From NCBI RefSeq assembly GCF_950295315.1, contig NC_080175.1, positions 82,029,566-82,093,565 on the forward strand: 64,000 nt of DNA, in the 5' to 3' direction. This DNA is from Erinaceus europaeus. Lineage: Eukaryota > Chordata > Mammalia > Eulipotyphla > Erinaceidae. Positions 21,700 through 32,597 of the stretch are shown here, in pieces; within the stretch, counting starts at the first letter, position 1; each line of letters starts with the position of its first letter. The notes beneath the pieces are model-generated. The model was not told the DNA's origin and did no database searches. It saw only the letters and a program-made list of their open reading frames with translations. Position numbers and translations under genes: made by a program.

Positions 21700-22799
21700 A
21701 TGGCACTACAATACATTAAATCCATAATATCAATAAATGCCAATGGCTTAAACTCACCCATCAAAAGGCACAAGGTGGGGGATGGATCAGAAAACATAAC
21801 CCAACCATATGCTGCTTGCAAGAATCCCATCTGTCACAACAAGATAAACACAGACTTAAAGTGAAAGGATGGAAAATTATCATACAGGCTAACGGTCCAC
21901 AAAAAAGGGCAGGAACAGCCATTCTCATCTCAGACACGATAGATTTTAAATTAAATAAAGTAATAAAAGATAGGCAAGGACATTACATAATGATTAGAGG
22001 ATCAATCAGCCAAGAAGACTTAACAATTATTAACATCTATGCACCCAACGAGGGACCATCTAAATACATTAAGCATCTACTGAAAGAATTTCAAAAATAC
22101 ATCAATAGTAATACAATAATAGTGGGAGACTTCAATACCCCACTCTCACACTTAGACAGATCAACAAAGCAGAGAACCAATAAAGATACAAGAGAATTGA
22201 ATGAAGAGATTGACAGACTAGACCTCTTGGACATTTTCAGACTCCTCCACCCCAAAACACTGGAATACACCTTCTTTTCAAATCCACATAACACATACTC
22301 AAGGATAGACCATATGTCAGGCCACAAAGACAGCATCAATAAATTCAAGAGCATTGAAATCATCCCAAGTATGTTCTCAGACCACAGTGGAGTAAAACTA
22401 ACTTTTAACAACAAACGGAATATTATTAAAAGACATAGAATTTTGAAACTAAACAACATGCTCCTTAAGAACCACTGGGTCAGAGACTCACTCAAACAGG
22501 AAATTCAAATGTTCCTGGAAACTAATGAACATGAAGACACAACCTATCAAAATATTTGGGACACAGCGAAAGCAGTACTGAGAGGGAAACTTATAGCCAT
22601 ACAATCACATATTAAACACCAAGAAATAGCCCAAATGAACGACCTTACTACACACCTCAAGGACTTAGAGGAAGAGGAACAAAGGAACCCTAAAGCAACC
22701 AGAAGGACAGAAATCACTAAAGTTAGAGCAGAAATAAACAACATCGAAAATAAAAGAACCATACAAAAGATCAATGAAGCCAAATGTTGGTTCTTTGAA
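21700..22799 (+). pseudogene. ORF2: L1 #2 ORF2, endonuclease part, frameshifted and truncated
   Basis: Starts at ATG 21700 ([20 protein letters not shown]), shifts frame near 21775, and continues in a second frame from about 21816. Endonuclease landmarks are visible: [29 protein letters not shown] and [10 protein letters not shown], the catalytic His region. The frame reaches [10 protein letters not shown], where the L1 sequence stops. No reverse transcriptase follows. The residues after WFFER come from host flank. Confidence 0.88.
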
Positions 22800-22814
22800 A
22801 GAAGGTACATACAT

Positions 22815-23640
22815 TACATATATTATATATTACAACATTTTTAGCCATTCATCTGTTATTAAATGCCTCAGTAGCTTCTAAGTTTGGGCTACTGCAGATT
22901 GAGCTGCTATGAACATAGGTGCACATAGATCTCTTTGAATGGGTATGTTTGTTTCATTAAGATATATCTCCAAGAGAAGAATTGATGGTCATAGAGTAGG
23001 TCTATTTCTAGCCTTCTGAGAGTTCCCCAGACTGCTCCCCGCAAAGCCAGGACCAATGTACATTCCCACCAGCAGTGCAGAAGGGTTCCTTTTCCCTGCA
23101 CAAACTCTCCAACTCTTGTTACTCTTTTATGCATGACTTTTTACAGGAGTGAAATGGTATCTCATTGCTGTCTTTATTTGCATTTCTCTGAAAGTCAGTG
23201 AATTTTGTCTTTTTTTTTTTTTACTTTCTTCTTTGGTGAATATTCTGTCCATATATTCTCCCTATTTTTGACCAGGGACATTTTTCATTGTGTTTTTGTT
23301 TGTTGTTGAGTTTGAGTTTGATGAACTCTTTACATATTATGATTACTAAACATTTACTTGATGCTTAACATTAAAAGAAAACAAATATATCTACTTGGGT
23401 AATGGTTCCTTTTGCTGTGCAGAGGATTTTATATTTGATATAATCTCATTGGTTCATTTTTTTTGTGTTCCTTATGAATGCACTTGAATCATTGAAGGTG
23501 CCTTTAAAATGTAGACAGAAAAGAGTTTTGCTAATATTTTCCTCTAAATATTTGATGGTTTCTGTACTAATATCCAAATCCTTGATCCATTTGAAATTTA
23601 CTTTTCATGTAGTGAGATGTAGTGTTCCACTCAGTTTTGA
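22815..23640 (-). mobile_element. Older L1, inverted 5' portion
   Basis: Minus-strand ORF2 C-terminal region (GGAATGTACATTGGTCCTGG, AGAAATGCAAATAAAGACAG and the reverse of the Cys-rich block). It runs up to about 23640, where the same element continues on the plus strand. Confidence 0.75.
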
Positions 23641-24285
23641 AGAATGATGAAGCCACCTTCATCTAGCATGGAGCTTGGAGGAATCATGTTAAGTGAGATA
23701 AACCAAAAAGAGAAGGATTGTAGATAGAATTTAAGAAACAAGAGCAAAAAAGGAAAACACAGGGGTCGGGTGGTAGTGTAGTGGGTTAAGCGCACGTGGT
23801 GCGAAGTGCAAGGACATGTGTAAGGATCCTGGTTCGAGACCCTGGCTCCCCACCTGGAGGAGAGTTGCTTCACAGACAGTGAAGCAGGTCTGCAGGTGTC
23901 TCTCTTTGTCTGCAGGTGTCTCTCTTTCTCTCCCCCTCTCTGTCTTCTCCACTTTTCTCCATTTCTCTCTGTCCTATCCAACAACAATGACATCAACAAC
24001 AATAACAATAAAATACTAAAAAAGAAAGAAAAACACAAAGTTTACTTGGACTAGTTTGGTCTATTGTAGCAAATCAAAGGAGTCTGGAGAAGGATGGCAG
24101 GGAGTGGGCTGAGGGAAGTGGAGGTTTTGTGGTCCTGGTGCATGATGGTGGAAAAGGGTCTAAATTGGGGGTAAAAATGTTTTGCAGACACCTATTTACG
24201 GTGCGATGTGAAATTTGACCCATGTGTCAACAACTGTCCTGTAAACCATTAACCTCCCAGTAACATGATTAAAAATATATAGAAA
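23641..24285 (+). mobile_element. Older L1, 3' portion (twin-primed partner)
   Basis: GGAGCTTGGAGGAATCATGT, TTAAGTGAGATAAACCA and TGTAAACCATTAACCTCCCA are the end of ORF2 and the 3' UTR in plus orientation. They continue in L1 coordinates from where the inverted segment stops. A SINE-S interrupts it at 23763. Confidence 0.75.
23763..24030 (+). repeat. SINE-S inserted in old L1
   Basis: Standard SINE-S with an extra duplicated CTGCAGGTGTCTCTCTTT segment (23890-23930). Flanks GGAAAACACA and GAAAAACACA are a probable target duplication. Confidence 0.9.
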
Positions 24286-26535
24286 TTTACCAAATAATAT
24301 TTTTATGTAAAGGTGGCAGTTATAACTAAGAAGTAAGTTTGAGAATTTTAAAAAATATACTAATTACGGAATACTATGATGCTAAAAATACTTAAGTGCA
24401 TGAAAGAAACAGTTGCTCTTGAAAATTAATGATGTAATACTCGTAAGTATATATTGCGTATGATAGCAATACATTAAAATAAAGAAACCAAACTAAAGAA
24501 AAATTTAACTAAATGCTATAATTGGTGGAATTAAGGAGCAATGTTTGTTTTGTATTTTTTTCATTCCTAGCATGTGCCTTTATAGTTTGATTGAAAAATG
24601 TTAATATAAAATTACAAAATGAGTTGGTGGTACCAATTGGAATTGCAGCATTAAAAAAAGAAAGAAAAGAAAAAAGAAATTGTAGCAGTTATTTTGATAT
24701 CATGAGAACAAAAAGACCAGCAGGATTTCTGAGACCTAATCCTGATATTTTTGAGCATCCAAACCACTATCTAGTCCAGCATAATCATTTCTCTGTAACT
24801 CACAATTGCCTTAGTGATTAATGCTCCTCATAAAAGTTCCAAAAGCTTACCATATTTATCATTCACAATTACAAAGCATTATTATTATGCCTACTGACAG
24901 TTTAAAATTCATATTTAGTCTAGAAAATAAAGGGACTAAGCTTCTGCTATAAACAAGTATCAAAACTACAATTAATTTTCAAAGAGAAGTAAAGATAATT
25001 CTATTGGGATCTCATGTTCTGCAATGAGAACATAGAATTAATGGATGTATCTTTCTTCAAATTTCACTGCCAGTAAGAATAATAGCCAATGGTACATTGC
25101 CTTCCCATTAAGTTAGTAACCTCTAGGGAGACTATGAAGGCAAAGAGATTCTATAAAGTTGCTATTTGATAAGGGTCATTGGTGAGTATATCGAGTTTCT
25201 TCTCTGTGATTTCAGAGGGAAAATTTACAAAATGTTATGACTGAATATTTGCTGTTAAGAGGCTGAGCTGAAGGTTTCATTTATGGATGTGTTAGGAGTT
25301 CATATTGCTGCATGGTAGCTGATACAATATATTTTAAAGTTTAAGGAAGAAAAAGGGCAAGATGCAAACCTAGCTCTGCCCAGGGGAGGACTACCTATTG
25401 TGTAGGTTCATTACCTGATTGAGTAACAGGAAACTGTTCAACTTCTGTGTTAAGGTTGATAAGCTAGCCCATTTATTTTAAAAAGTTCACATACAAAAGC
25501 TATGCTGCAACTTTTAAAACTATAAAAAGCACCCTTGGAATTATAAGCTCTGTAGTATATACTGTTTCATATTTGAGTTGAATTGCATCACACACACACA
25601 CACACACACACAGGAACACCTCCATCACTTTTAGAAAATTCAGTGATGTATTCTGAAATTGCTAATGTGTGCTTGTATACATACACAGACATATTTATAT
25701 ATAAGGAAATTTTCTGATGAAATAATCTTCTTTAGAATATATCTATTCTAAAGAAACAAAGTAACAACTCACTGTCTTATTTTTCATGAAATTTGATCAA
25801 GCAGTTAATTTGTTTGATCATATTTTATTCACTCAAAATAGTACTTGAATGCAGTCACACGCTGTTATAATATGTAATAAATGTAGAAAGAAAGTGCTGT
25901 TACTAAAATTGAATTAACGAGAGGAAATTGATTTTTTTTCTAAATCCTTTGAGATATCTGACCAACATTTCTTTCACTAGCACTCAATTTTTTGACTGAA
26001 GAGAGTGATTGAAGTCAGGTATAGTTACAAAACTGAGATTGTAGAGCCCTTGGAAGATCCATATCTCAATTTTGAATTTGACAAATCACTTGAACTAGTT
26101 CATGAAGCACATCTCAAGTGCAAATTTTCACATCTTCTTGTCATAGAGAGTATATATTGACTACAACTGAATTTCAGAATATACCCAAGTTCGTGTCTAC
26201 CTTAACTATGAAACCACTGGTGTAAAATTCTATTTCAAGGACTTGGGAGACAACTCGTATAGAGAAACGTGTGCTCCTTGGCAAGCTGGTAAATGCATAC
26301 CAACACTGTATGAAAATCATGAGACATAGTAAAATAGAACACGAGTGATAGAGTAGTATTCTGTGCTGGTTTCTCATCTCTCTCTCTCTCACACACACAT
26401 GCATGTACACACAGCAATACATAACCTTGCTCCACTACCTGAGTTTTGATATTGTTATTGAACCACTGGAAATACTATTCTAGAGGAATGAACTAGTACT
26501 GTGTAGGAAAACCACCTTTGAGAATTTTGTGACTG
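24286..26535. other. Mostly unassigned AT-rich sequence
   Basis: No convincing gene. Contains a short (CA)n at 25590-25612 and a CT/CA run at 26375-26402. No SINE heads recognised; probably unique DNA or very old repeats. Confidence 0.5.
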
Positions 26536-26549
26536 ATACTATGAAAAGA

Positions 26550-27288
26550 AACTCTTTGGCCTAAGATGAATATGGGCCACAGGTCAGATCAAATCGATGG
26601 GGATCTACAGTCAACAATATTTATATACCTTACCCATATTTGGGAGCTACTCTCTTCCTGGATCCAGCTTTCTGGTCCTTTTTCCAGCCATGAAATCATA
26701 TCCTCAGACAATAACTTGGATCCACCTGCATATCATATGTCAGACTCAGGGGGGGAAAAAACAATATAGTCATGGCCCTTTTGGAATATACATAAAATAG
26801 GCTTAATAACTATAAAACAAAGATCCCAAATCTTCATCTGCAATATTCCAGCCTTTAGGTTCATGGTTAGTCAACAACTTGTTTGGCTTTATATGTTAAC
26901 TCTTTTTTCAGCCACTGGGTTCCAGATGCTACCATGATGCCAACAGGACTTCTCTGGGCAGACGACCCCACCAATGTGTCCTGGAGCCTGTTTCCACAGA
27001 ATTCCACCTCACTAGGGAACGAGAGAGACAGCCTGGGAGTATGGATTGACCTGTTAATGTCCATGTTCAGCGGGGAAGCAATTACAGAAGCGAGACCTTC
27101 TGCACCCCATAATGTCCCTTGGTCCATACTCCCAGAGGGATAAAGAATAGCAAAGCTATCAGGGGAGGGGATGGGATAGGGAGTTCTGGTGGTGGGAATT
27201 ATGTGGAGTTGTAACCCTCTTATCCTATGGTTTTTTTCAGTGTTTCCTTTTTATAAATAAAAATTAAAAAATAAAAACTGCCTAAAGA
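26550..27288 (+). mobile_element. 5'-truncated L1, 3' UTR only
   Basis: Contains TTTTTCCAGCCATGAAATCA, GTTCCAGATGCTACCATGAT, the GCGGGGAAGCAATTACAGAA block and an A-rich end. Flanks AAGAAACTCTTTG (26539-26551) and AAAAAACTCTTTG (about 27298-27310) suggest a target duplication. No ORF2 remains. Confidence 0.75.
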
Positions 27289-27308
27289 CAAAAAAGAAAA
27301 AAACTCTT

Positions 27309-27555
27309 TGTGTCTGGGCGGTAGCACACCTGGTTAAGCACACATAGTACCAAGTGCAAAGACCAGTGCAAGTATCCCAGTTGGAGTCCTGGGCTCTCCA
27401 CCTGCAGAGTGCCATCATTCGCAAATGATGAAGCAAGTCTGCAGATGTCTACTGCCCCCCCCTGTCCCCTCCTTTCTCAATTCCTCTCTGTCCCATCCAA
27501 CAACAACGATAGCAGCAACAACAATAATAACAATGAAAAAAAAAGAAAAAAGAAA
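27309..27555 (+). repeat. SINE-S/L-type copy
   Basis: GTCTGGGCGGTAGCACACCT, GCACACATAGTACCAAGTGC, a CAAATGATGAAGCAAGTCTG block, a pyrimidine tract, then CAACAACAACGATAGC and an A-rich tail. Sits directly downstream of the L1 3' end. Confidence 0.85.
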
Positions 27556-29265
27556 TTCTATAACCCAAGTACTCCTGAACAACTTCTGAAGTTGTCATGC
27601 ATGCAAACAGTATTTATTTCCCATGTTGTGAAGACCTTTTATTCATACATTTATGCATATAGTCCTGTATTTCTAGTCATCACTTTTTTCATCGAAAAGA
27701 ACAGGGCAATTCTGTTATTAGGCTGCTCTACTGGTTTATTTGTAGGTGAAGTTTAGTGAGTTGAAACCATTTTTTATGCACATAAGGAATGTGCTCTACT
27801 GCTTGAGTCACTTTGCCAGTCCCAGTACTTATCATATCTTAAGAGTTATAGTCGGATAAGTACATTCAGATAAAGGCATTTCAAAGGATGGGCAAATGGA
27901 AGAACATGAAATATTGTGTAACACTTGACTTCCAAACTCAAACAAATCAAACTATATTTTCAAACACACTGAAGGTTCAGGTATAAGAAGGCTTCAGACA
28001 ACTATTGCTGTTTTCTCTGTAAATGAAAGAGAACTTAAATCACAAATTACCAAAGAAAACCAGCACGTTAGAGCTTACAGATTAGTCTCTAACACCAGTT
28101 AGCTACATTTGAATTACACAAACTCTTCGTAAAATCATTTTATGTAAAATTATACCAAGTTGTATATAAATTATGGTTAACGAAGATGCACTGTTAGATG
28201 GATATACAGAACTATATTAAAATCCTTTTGATTTTGAATTTGCTTCTATTAGTAAACATTACTAATGAAAACCAAAAAGCATATATGCAAAAATATCAAG
28301 CTATTAAACTGTTCGGACTTCACAATTTTAAGTTTCCTAAACTTGAAATTTGAAGTCTATAGAATTATCCCTAAAATACAATAGAAGTTTGATTGAATTT
28401 TTAATTAACAAATAATTTTCTATTATCTATTTCTAAAGCACAGGTTGAATGCTGACATTTTCAATGTCTTAGTTCACATGTAATCAGTTTTAACTTCAAA
28501 TTATTTTAATTTTTATTTCTGTGATCAGGGTAGAAGTATACAGTATAGTACTGCTCTAATTATGCCTTCTTTGCAAAATACAGTTGCTTTATTCTTGTTG
28601 ACCCTCACAGAATTTGGAAGAAGTATTAACTCTTTTTGTATATCAAGACAATATCTAGTGTACTGAGGCATACTTATTAAATAATCACTAACGTACTGCC
28701 TATTTGAAAGTTAACTACCATTGGGAACTGCCTCAGCTGTTGCAGGTCACCAGAACAGTATTAAATAAGTTACTGCTTCAGTGAACTAAATAGTACTCGC
28801 AGCTATGACAGAGAAGCAGTCTCAGAAGTGCCTGACTCATCACTACCTGGGAGAAAGCAAAGCTCAATTAGGTAACATCTACCTTAGAAACACAACTAAC
28901 AGAGAGGCATTTTGAGTCATAAGTGATTTTTTTTCAAATTGAATAATTTTGTTTGTTTACATGGAAAATTTAGAGCTTGATTATTTTTTAATCTCAAGCA
29001 GTTTATTTCTTCTGGTTTTATCTAACAGTTAAAAATGCAAGACATTTTTCCCCAGTAACTTTAGCATTGAAAGTATTCACAGCATGTCACTGGGCGTAAT
29101 AATAGTAAAGAAAAATTGCATTATGGATAGAATACAGTATGTTTGAATTTACTAAATTTAAGGTCTAAAGTAAAGCTTTTGGTGATGTATTTTTTTTTGC
29201 ATTTCTCCAATTGATTTGTATGAAATTAGTTTTTAGAGAACATATAATATTGCTGAGCAGTTATT
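27556..29265. other. Unassigned sequence
   Basis: No coding potential worth naming. About 27745-27825 may be a remnant of a SINE head (CTACTGCTTGAGTCACTTTG). The rest is AT-rich with no recognisable repeat. Confidence 0.45.
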
Positions 29266-29269
29266 CTTT

Positions 29270-29488
29270 TTTTGTTTTCTTTTTAAATTTTTTATTGTTT
29301 TTATATATGTATTGGATAGAGATAGTCACAAATTGAGAGGGAAGGAGATGACAGAAAGGGAGAGAGATAGAAAGACATCTGTAGCATTGCTTCACCACTT
29401 GTGAAGCTTTCCCCCTGCAGATAGGCTTGAACCTGGGCCCTTGCACACTGTATGTGCGCTTAACCAGGTAGGCCACGACCTGGCCCCG
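29270..29488 (-). repeat. SINE-D
   Basis: TATATATGTATTGGATAGAG, GCTTCACCACTTGTGAAGCT, TTCCCCCTGCAG and a head ending AGGCCACGACCTGGCCCC. Confidence 0.85.
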
Positions 29489-29577
29489 AGTGGTGATTCT
29501 AAAAGCAGCGTATTTATCTGGGAAAAAGGTCTTTTGATAATATTTCAAGGAATTTTTAGAAAGTTTTAATTTTACAT

Positions 29578-29780
29578 TTTATTTTTTCCTTCTTTATGTA
29601 TTTTTATAGAGAGAGGAAATAAGAGGGAAAGGGCAGAGAGGAGAGAGAAAATAGGACATCTGTAGCACTGTTTCTCCATTCATGAAGCCTCCCCTCTGCA
29701 GGTGAGCACTGGGCTTGAACCCAGGCTCTTGCACATGCTAACACATGCACACTGCTAGGTGTGCCACTGCTTCACTCCTC
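29578..29780 (-). repeat. SINE-D
   Basis: TTTATAGAGAGAGGAAATAAG, CACTGTTTCTCCATTCATGAAG, CTCCCCTCTGCAGGTGAGC and a degenerate head. Confidence 0.8.
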
Positions 29781-29784
29781 AAGG

Positions 29785-29935
29785 AATTTCTAAGAGACTG
29801 AATGATGGATGGGGAAAGATAAATATTGTGTGATCTCAGGTAAATATAGAAGCTAAGAAAAAAAAAAAGGAGTCATTGTGATAGACAGTATATTGATTTC
29901 CAGTAACAGTGGCTAGGGTTTGGTGGAAACTAAAG
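29785..29935 (+). repeat. Degenerate L1 3' end fragment
   Basis: TGTGTGATCTCAGGTAAATA and TTGATTTCCAGTAACAGTGG resemble old mammalian L1 3' ends. Weak. Confidence 0.4.
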
Positions 29936-30087
29936 ACGAAAACAAACAAGCAAACAAAAACATTAGAATAAATGTTGAGTTAGTCAATTCAGGATGTATG
30001 CAAAAAGTTGTAAATATTTTATCGGAAGAAACTACTAAAAACAACATTTTTATATCAATTACAGCAATTTCTCTCTCTCTCTCTCTC

Positions 30088-30388
30088 TCTCCTTCCTCCA
30101 GGGTTATTGCTGGGGCTCAGTGCCTGCATTACAAATCATATCATTGTTGTGGTTATTATTATTGCTGTTGTTATCGCCATCGTTGATGTTAGACAGAACA
30201 GAGAGAAATCGAGAGAGGGAGGGAAGACAGAGTGAAAGAGGAAGATAGATACTTGCAGACCTGCTTCACGGCCTGTGAAGCGACTCCCCTGCAGGGGCGG
30301 GGGGAGCCAGGGGCTGGAACCAGAATCCTTCTGGTGCCTGCGCTTGCGCCAACTGGGCTTAACCAACTGTGCTACCGCCTGACCCCCC
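30088..30388 (-). repeat. SINE-L
   Basis: The reverse of the 3' extension (CAGGGTTATTGCTGGGGCTC, AGTGCCTGCATTAC), TTGTTATCGCCATCG, GACAGAACAGAGAGAAAT, CTTCACGGCCTGTGAAGCG and the head GTGCTACCGCCTGACCCC. A (CT)n run precedes it at 30071-30092. Confidence 0.88.
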
Positions 30389-30394
30389 TCTTTT

Positions 30395-30530
30395 TTCCCC
30401 TCCTTCCCTCCCTTCCTCCCTCCCTCCCTTCCTTCCTTCCTTCCTTCCTTCCTTCCTTCCTTCCTTCCTTCCTTCCTTCCTTCCTTCCTTCCTTCCTTCC
30501 CTTCTTCTTCTCCCTCTCCCTCTCCTTCTC
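30395..30530. repeat. (TTCC)n / polypyrimidine tract
   Basis: About 100 bp of TTCC repeats (30427-30500), followed by mixed CT. It abuts the 3' end of the reverse SINE-Q at 30560, so it may have grown from that tail. Confidence 0.95.
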
Positions 30531-30554
30531 CCTCACTTTATTTCTTGTTTTTTC

Positions 30555-30682
30555 TTTTCTTTACCAGAGCACTGCTCGGTTCTGGTTTATGGTAGGGTAG
30601 TCTGGAGGATTGAACCTGAGACCACAAAGCCTCAAGCATGAGAGTCTGTTTGCATAACCATTATGCTATTTCTACCACCACA
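30555..30682 (-). repeat. SINE-Q
   Basis: TACCAGAGCACTGCTCGGTT, GATTGAACCTGAGACCAC and CATAACCATTATGCT are reverse SINE-Q landmarks. Confidence 0.82.
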
Positions 30683-30718
30683 ATCACAAATATTTTAATA
30701 GCATTTCAGTTTTGCATC

Positions 30719-30935
30719 GTTTTATTTTTTTATTGGGGAGGGTTAATGTTTTACAGTCGACAGTAAATACAATAGTTTGTACATGCATGACATTTCTCAG
30801 TTTCCCACACAGTACAACCCCCACTAGGTCCTCTGCTATCCTGTTCCAGGACCAGCCCCACCCCCAGAGTATTTTACTTTGGTGCAATACACTCCAGTCC
30901 AAGTTCTGCTTAGTGCTTTCTCTCCTGATCTTGTC
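30719..30935 (-). mobile_element. 5'-truncated L1 3' end
   Basis: TTTTATTTTTTTATTGGGG, AGTACAACCCCCACTAGGTC and ACTTTGGTGCAATACACTCC are an L1 3' UTR. Flanked by TCAGTTTTGCATC (about 30706-30718 and 30936-30948), a clear target duplication. Confidence 0.85.
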
Positions 30936-31109
30936 AGTTTTGCATCTTTAAAATGAATTTTTGTAGCACTATGAAGAAGATATACTCATTTTTTCTCTTG
31001 TACTTTATTTTTTGTCTATATGGCAAATTAAACATACATAGTACTCCAATCTGTGGTGCACCTAAGATTCAATTTATATTTGACCTGATAAAATCATATC
31101 TAAAATTGA

Positions 31110-31375
31110 AGTGAGGGGCTGGGTGAGTGTATCCATCATCAACCACAAGGACTCCAGGTCAAGCCTTTGGGCCTTGCAGAGGGGGTTTCACAAGTGGTGA
31201 ATCAGCGCTGTGGGTGTCTCTCTGTCTTTCTTCCTATCTCTTCTTCCCCTTTCAATTTTTCTCTGCTCTATTGAATAAGAAAAAAAAAATAGACAACAAC
31301 AAAGCTGCTGGGAATGGTGGATTGGTAGTGCAGGTAAAAACAATAAACCTGATGACAATAAGAATAAAAAATAAA
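31110..31375 (+). repeat. SINE-D/L copy with 3' extension
   Basis: GAGGGGCTGGGTGAGTGTAT, TTTCACAAGTGGTGAATCAG, TGGGTGTCTCTCTGTC and the extension GAATGGTGGATTGGTAGTGC followed by a degraded GATAACCCTGG-like end. Confidence 0.75.
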
Positions 31376-31497
31376 ATAGGGAAACAAACATTCCCAAATA
31401 TAGACATGAATATTAAAAGAATATTTGGGGGAAGATCCAATATTTTGACAAGTATCAAAGAACAGAGTTTATAAAGATATACTCTACACAAAGGAGG

Positions 31498-31627
31498 GAA
31501 AGGAGATAGAGTAATGGTTATGCAAACAGAATTACATATCTGAGTTTCTAAGGTCCCAGATTCAGTCCCCCACACTATATAAGCCAGAGCTGACCAGTGC
31601 TCTGGTAACAACAACAACAACAACGAA
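31498..31627 (+). repeat. SINE-Q
   Basis: GGAGATAGAGTAATGGTTAT, AGATTCAGTCCCCCACACT, AGAGCTGACCAGTGCTCTGG and an (ACA)n tail. Confidence 0.85.
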
Positions 31628-32324
31628 TTATAATAAAGTTATACACAAGTTCATAAAGAAAATTAATTATCCCAATTAACTTCCATACTGAGCATAATTA
31701 AGAATTAGATTTGTAGCAAGTCTTGATCTCAAAGAACCCAGTAGAATAAGGAATAATGGTCATTTTATGCAGGGGTCCAGATCTCATTTCATTAGGATGT
31801 AAATGTATTTATCATTATGAAAAATAGTAAGACTAATTTCAAATTCTAAGTCATTACAAGTGATATTAGCTGTAATAAATTGTTCCGTATAAAGTGTTGT
31901 TTTCTAAGAAAAGTTTTCAGCTTTATTTAATTTGCTCTTATAGTGTTAATTAGAATCAAAATTATAAAACTATAGTTTTAGCTCTGGGCATTTTACCATG
32001 TCACATGCTATTTTGAAAATATAGCTAGAAATAATTATTTTTATAGTGTGTGAGCTATGGTTCTTTAGTATACTTTTATTATGATTAGAAACAGGAGATG
32101 ATATTTTATGTGTTGTTGAACCACCATAATATGCTAACCGCATAAAGACCCTCATTAGGACCCTAAGTACAAAAATGAACATATATTTAATATGTACAGA
32201 GAACGCTTAATGCCATAGCTCCTTTTAAAACTTTCATTAATCCCAGAAGTTTTCTACATACTGATATTTTAACTGGACCACATTTGAATGATAATTCACA
32301 TGAAGCATTCAAAGGGATGTTAAG
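31628..32324. other. Unassigned AT-rich sequence
   Basis: No credible ORF or recognisable repeat. Confidence 0.5.
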
Positions 32325-32453
32325 GAATTGGGGAGACAGCATAATGGTTATGAACAATGCCTTTCATACCCTGGACACCAATGGTCTCAGTTTCAACCTC
32401 AATAGCACTATAAACCAGAGCTGAGAAGTGCTCTGGTAACAAACAAATAAAGG
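32325..32453 (+). repeat. SINE-Q
   Basis: GGGGAGACAGCATAATGGTT, a CAGTTTCAACCTCAATAGC B-box region and AGAGCTGAGAAGTGCTCTGG with a short A-rich tail. Confidence 0.82.
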
Positions 32454-32597
32454 ATATTCCTCTTAACAATTCATCACATTTCTAGAATTTCCCCTATGTT
32501 TTTAAATCAGTTAACTCAATCAGTTAACTAATTTTCATATATTATATAGGTACTTATTTCTTAGTGCTTGAGAATATTTTGTACACATTTCTTTTTT

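Larger units (their letters stand above)
19421..22799 (+). mobile_element. L1 copy #2, 3'-truncated, no poly(A)
   Basis: Starts GGGGAGAGTTAGGAAGATGG and runs through 5' UTR, ORF1 and the endonuclease part of ORF2, then stops inside ORF2 at TTGGTTCTTTGAA. A 15-bp duplication AGAAGGTACATACAT flanks it exactly (19406-19420 and 22800-22814), so it is one insertion event. It lacks the reverse transcriptase, 3' UTR and poly(A) tail. The L1 sequence at the end (GAAAGA) overlaps the target site by about three bases. It landed at the 5' edge of an older, rearranged L1. Confidence 0.9.

Noticed and set aside
13879..22814. L1 #1 and #2 as one rearranged element
   Set aside because: Each has its own distinct, exact 15-bp target duplication and its own full 5' end.
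30232..30641. Leu/Pro/Ser-rich ORFs
   Set aside because: Translation of SINE-L plus the (TTCC)n tract.
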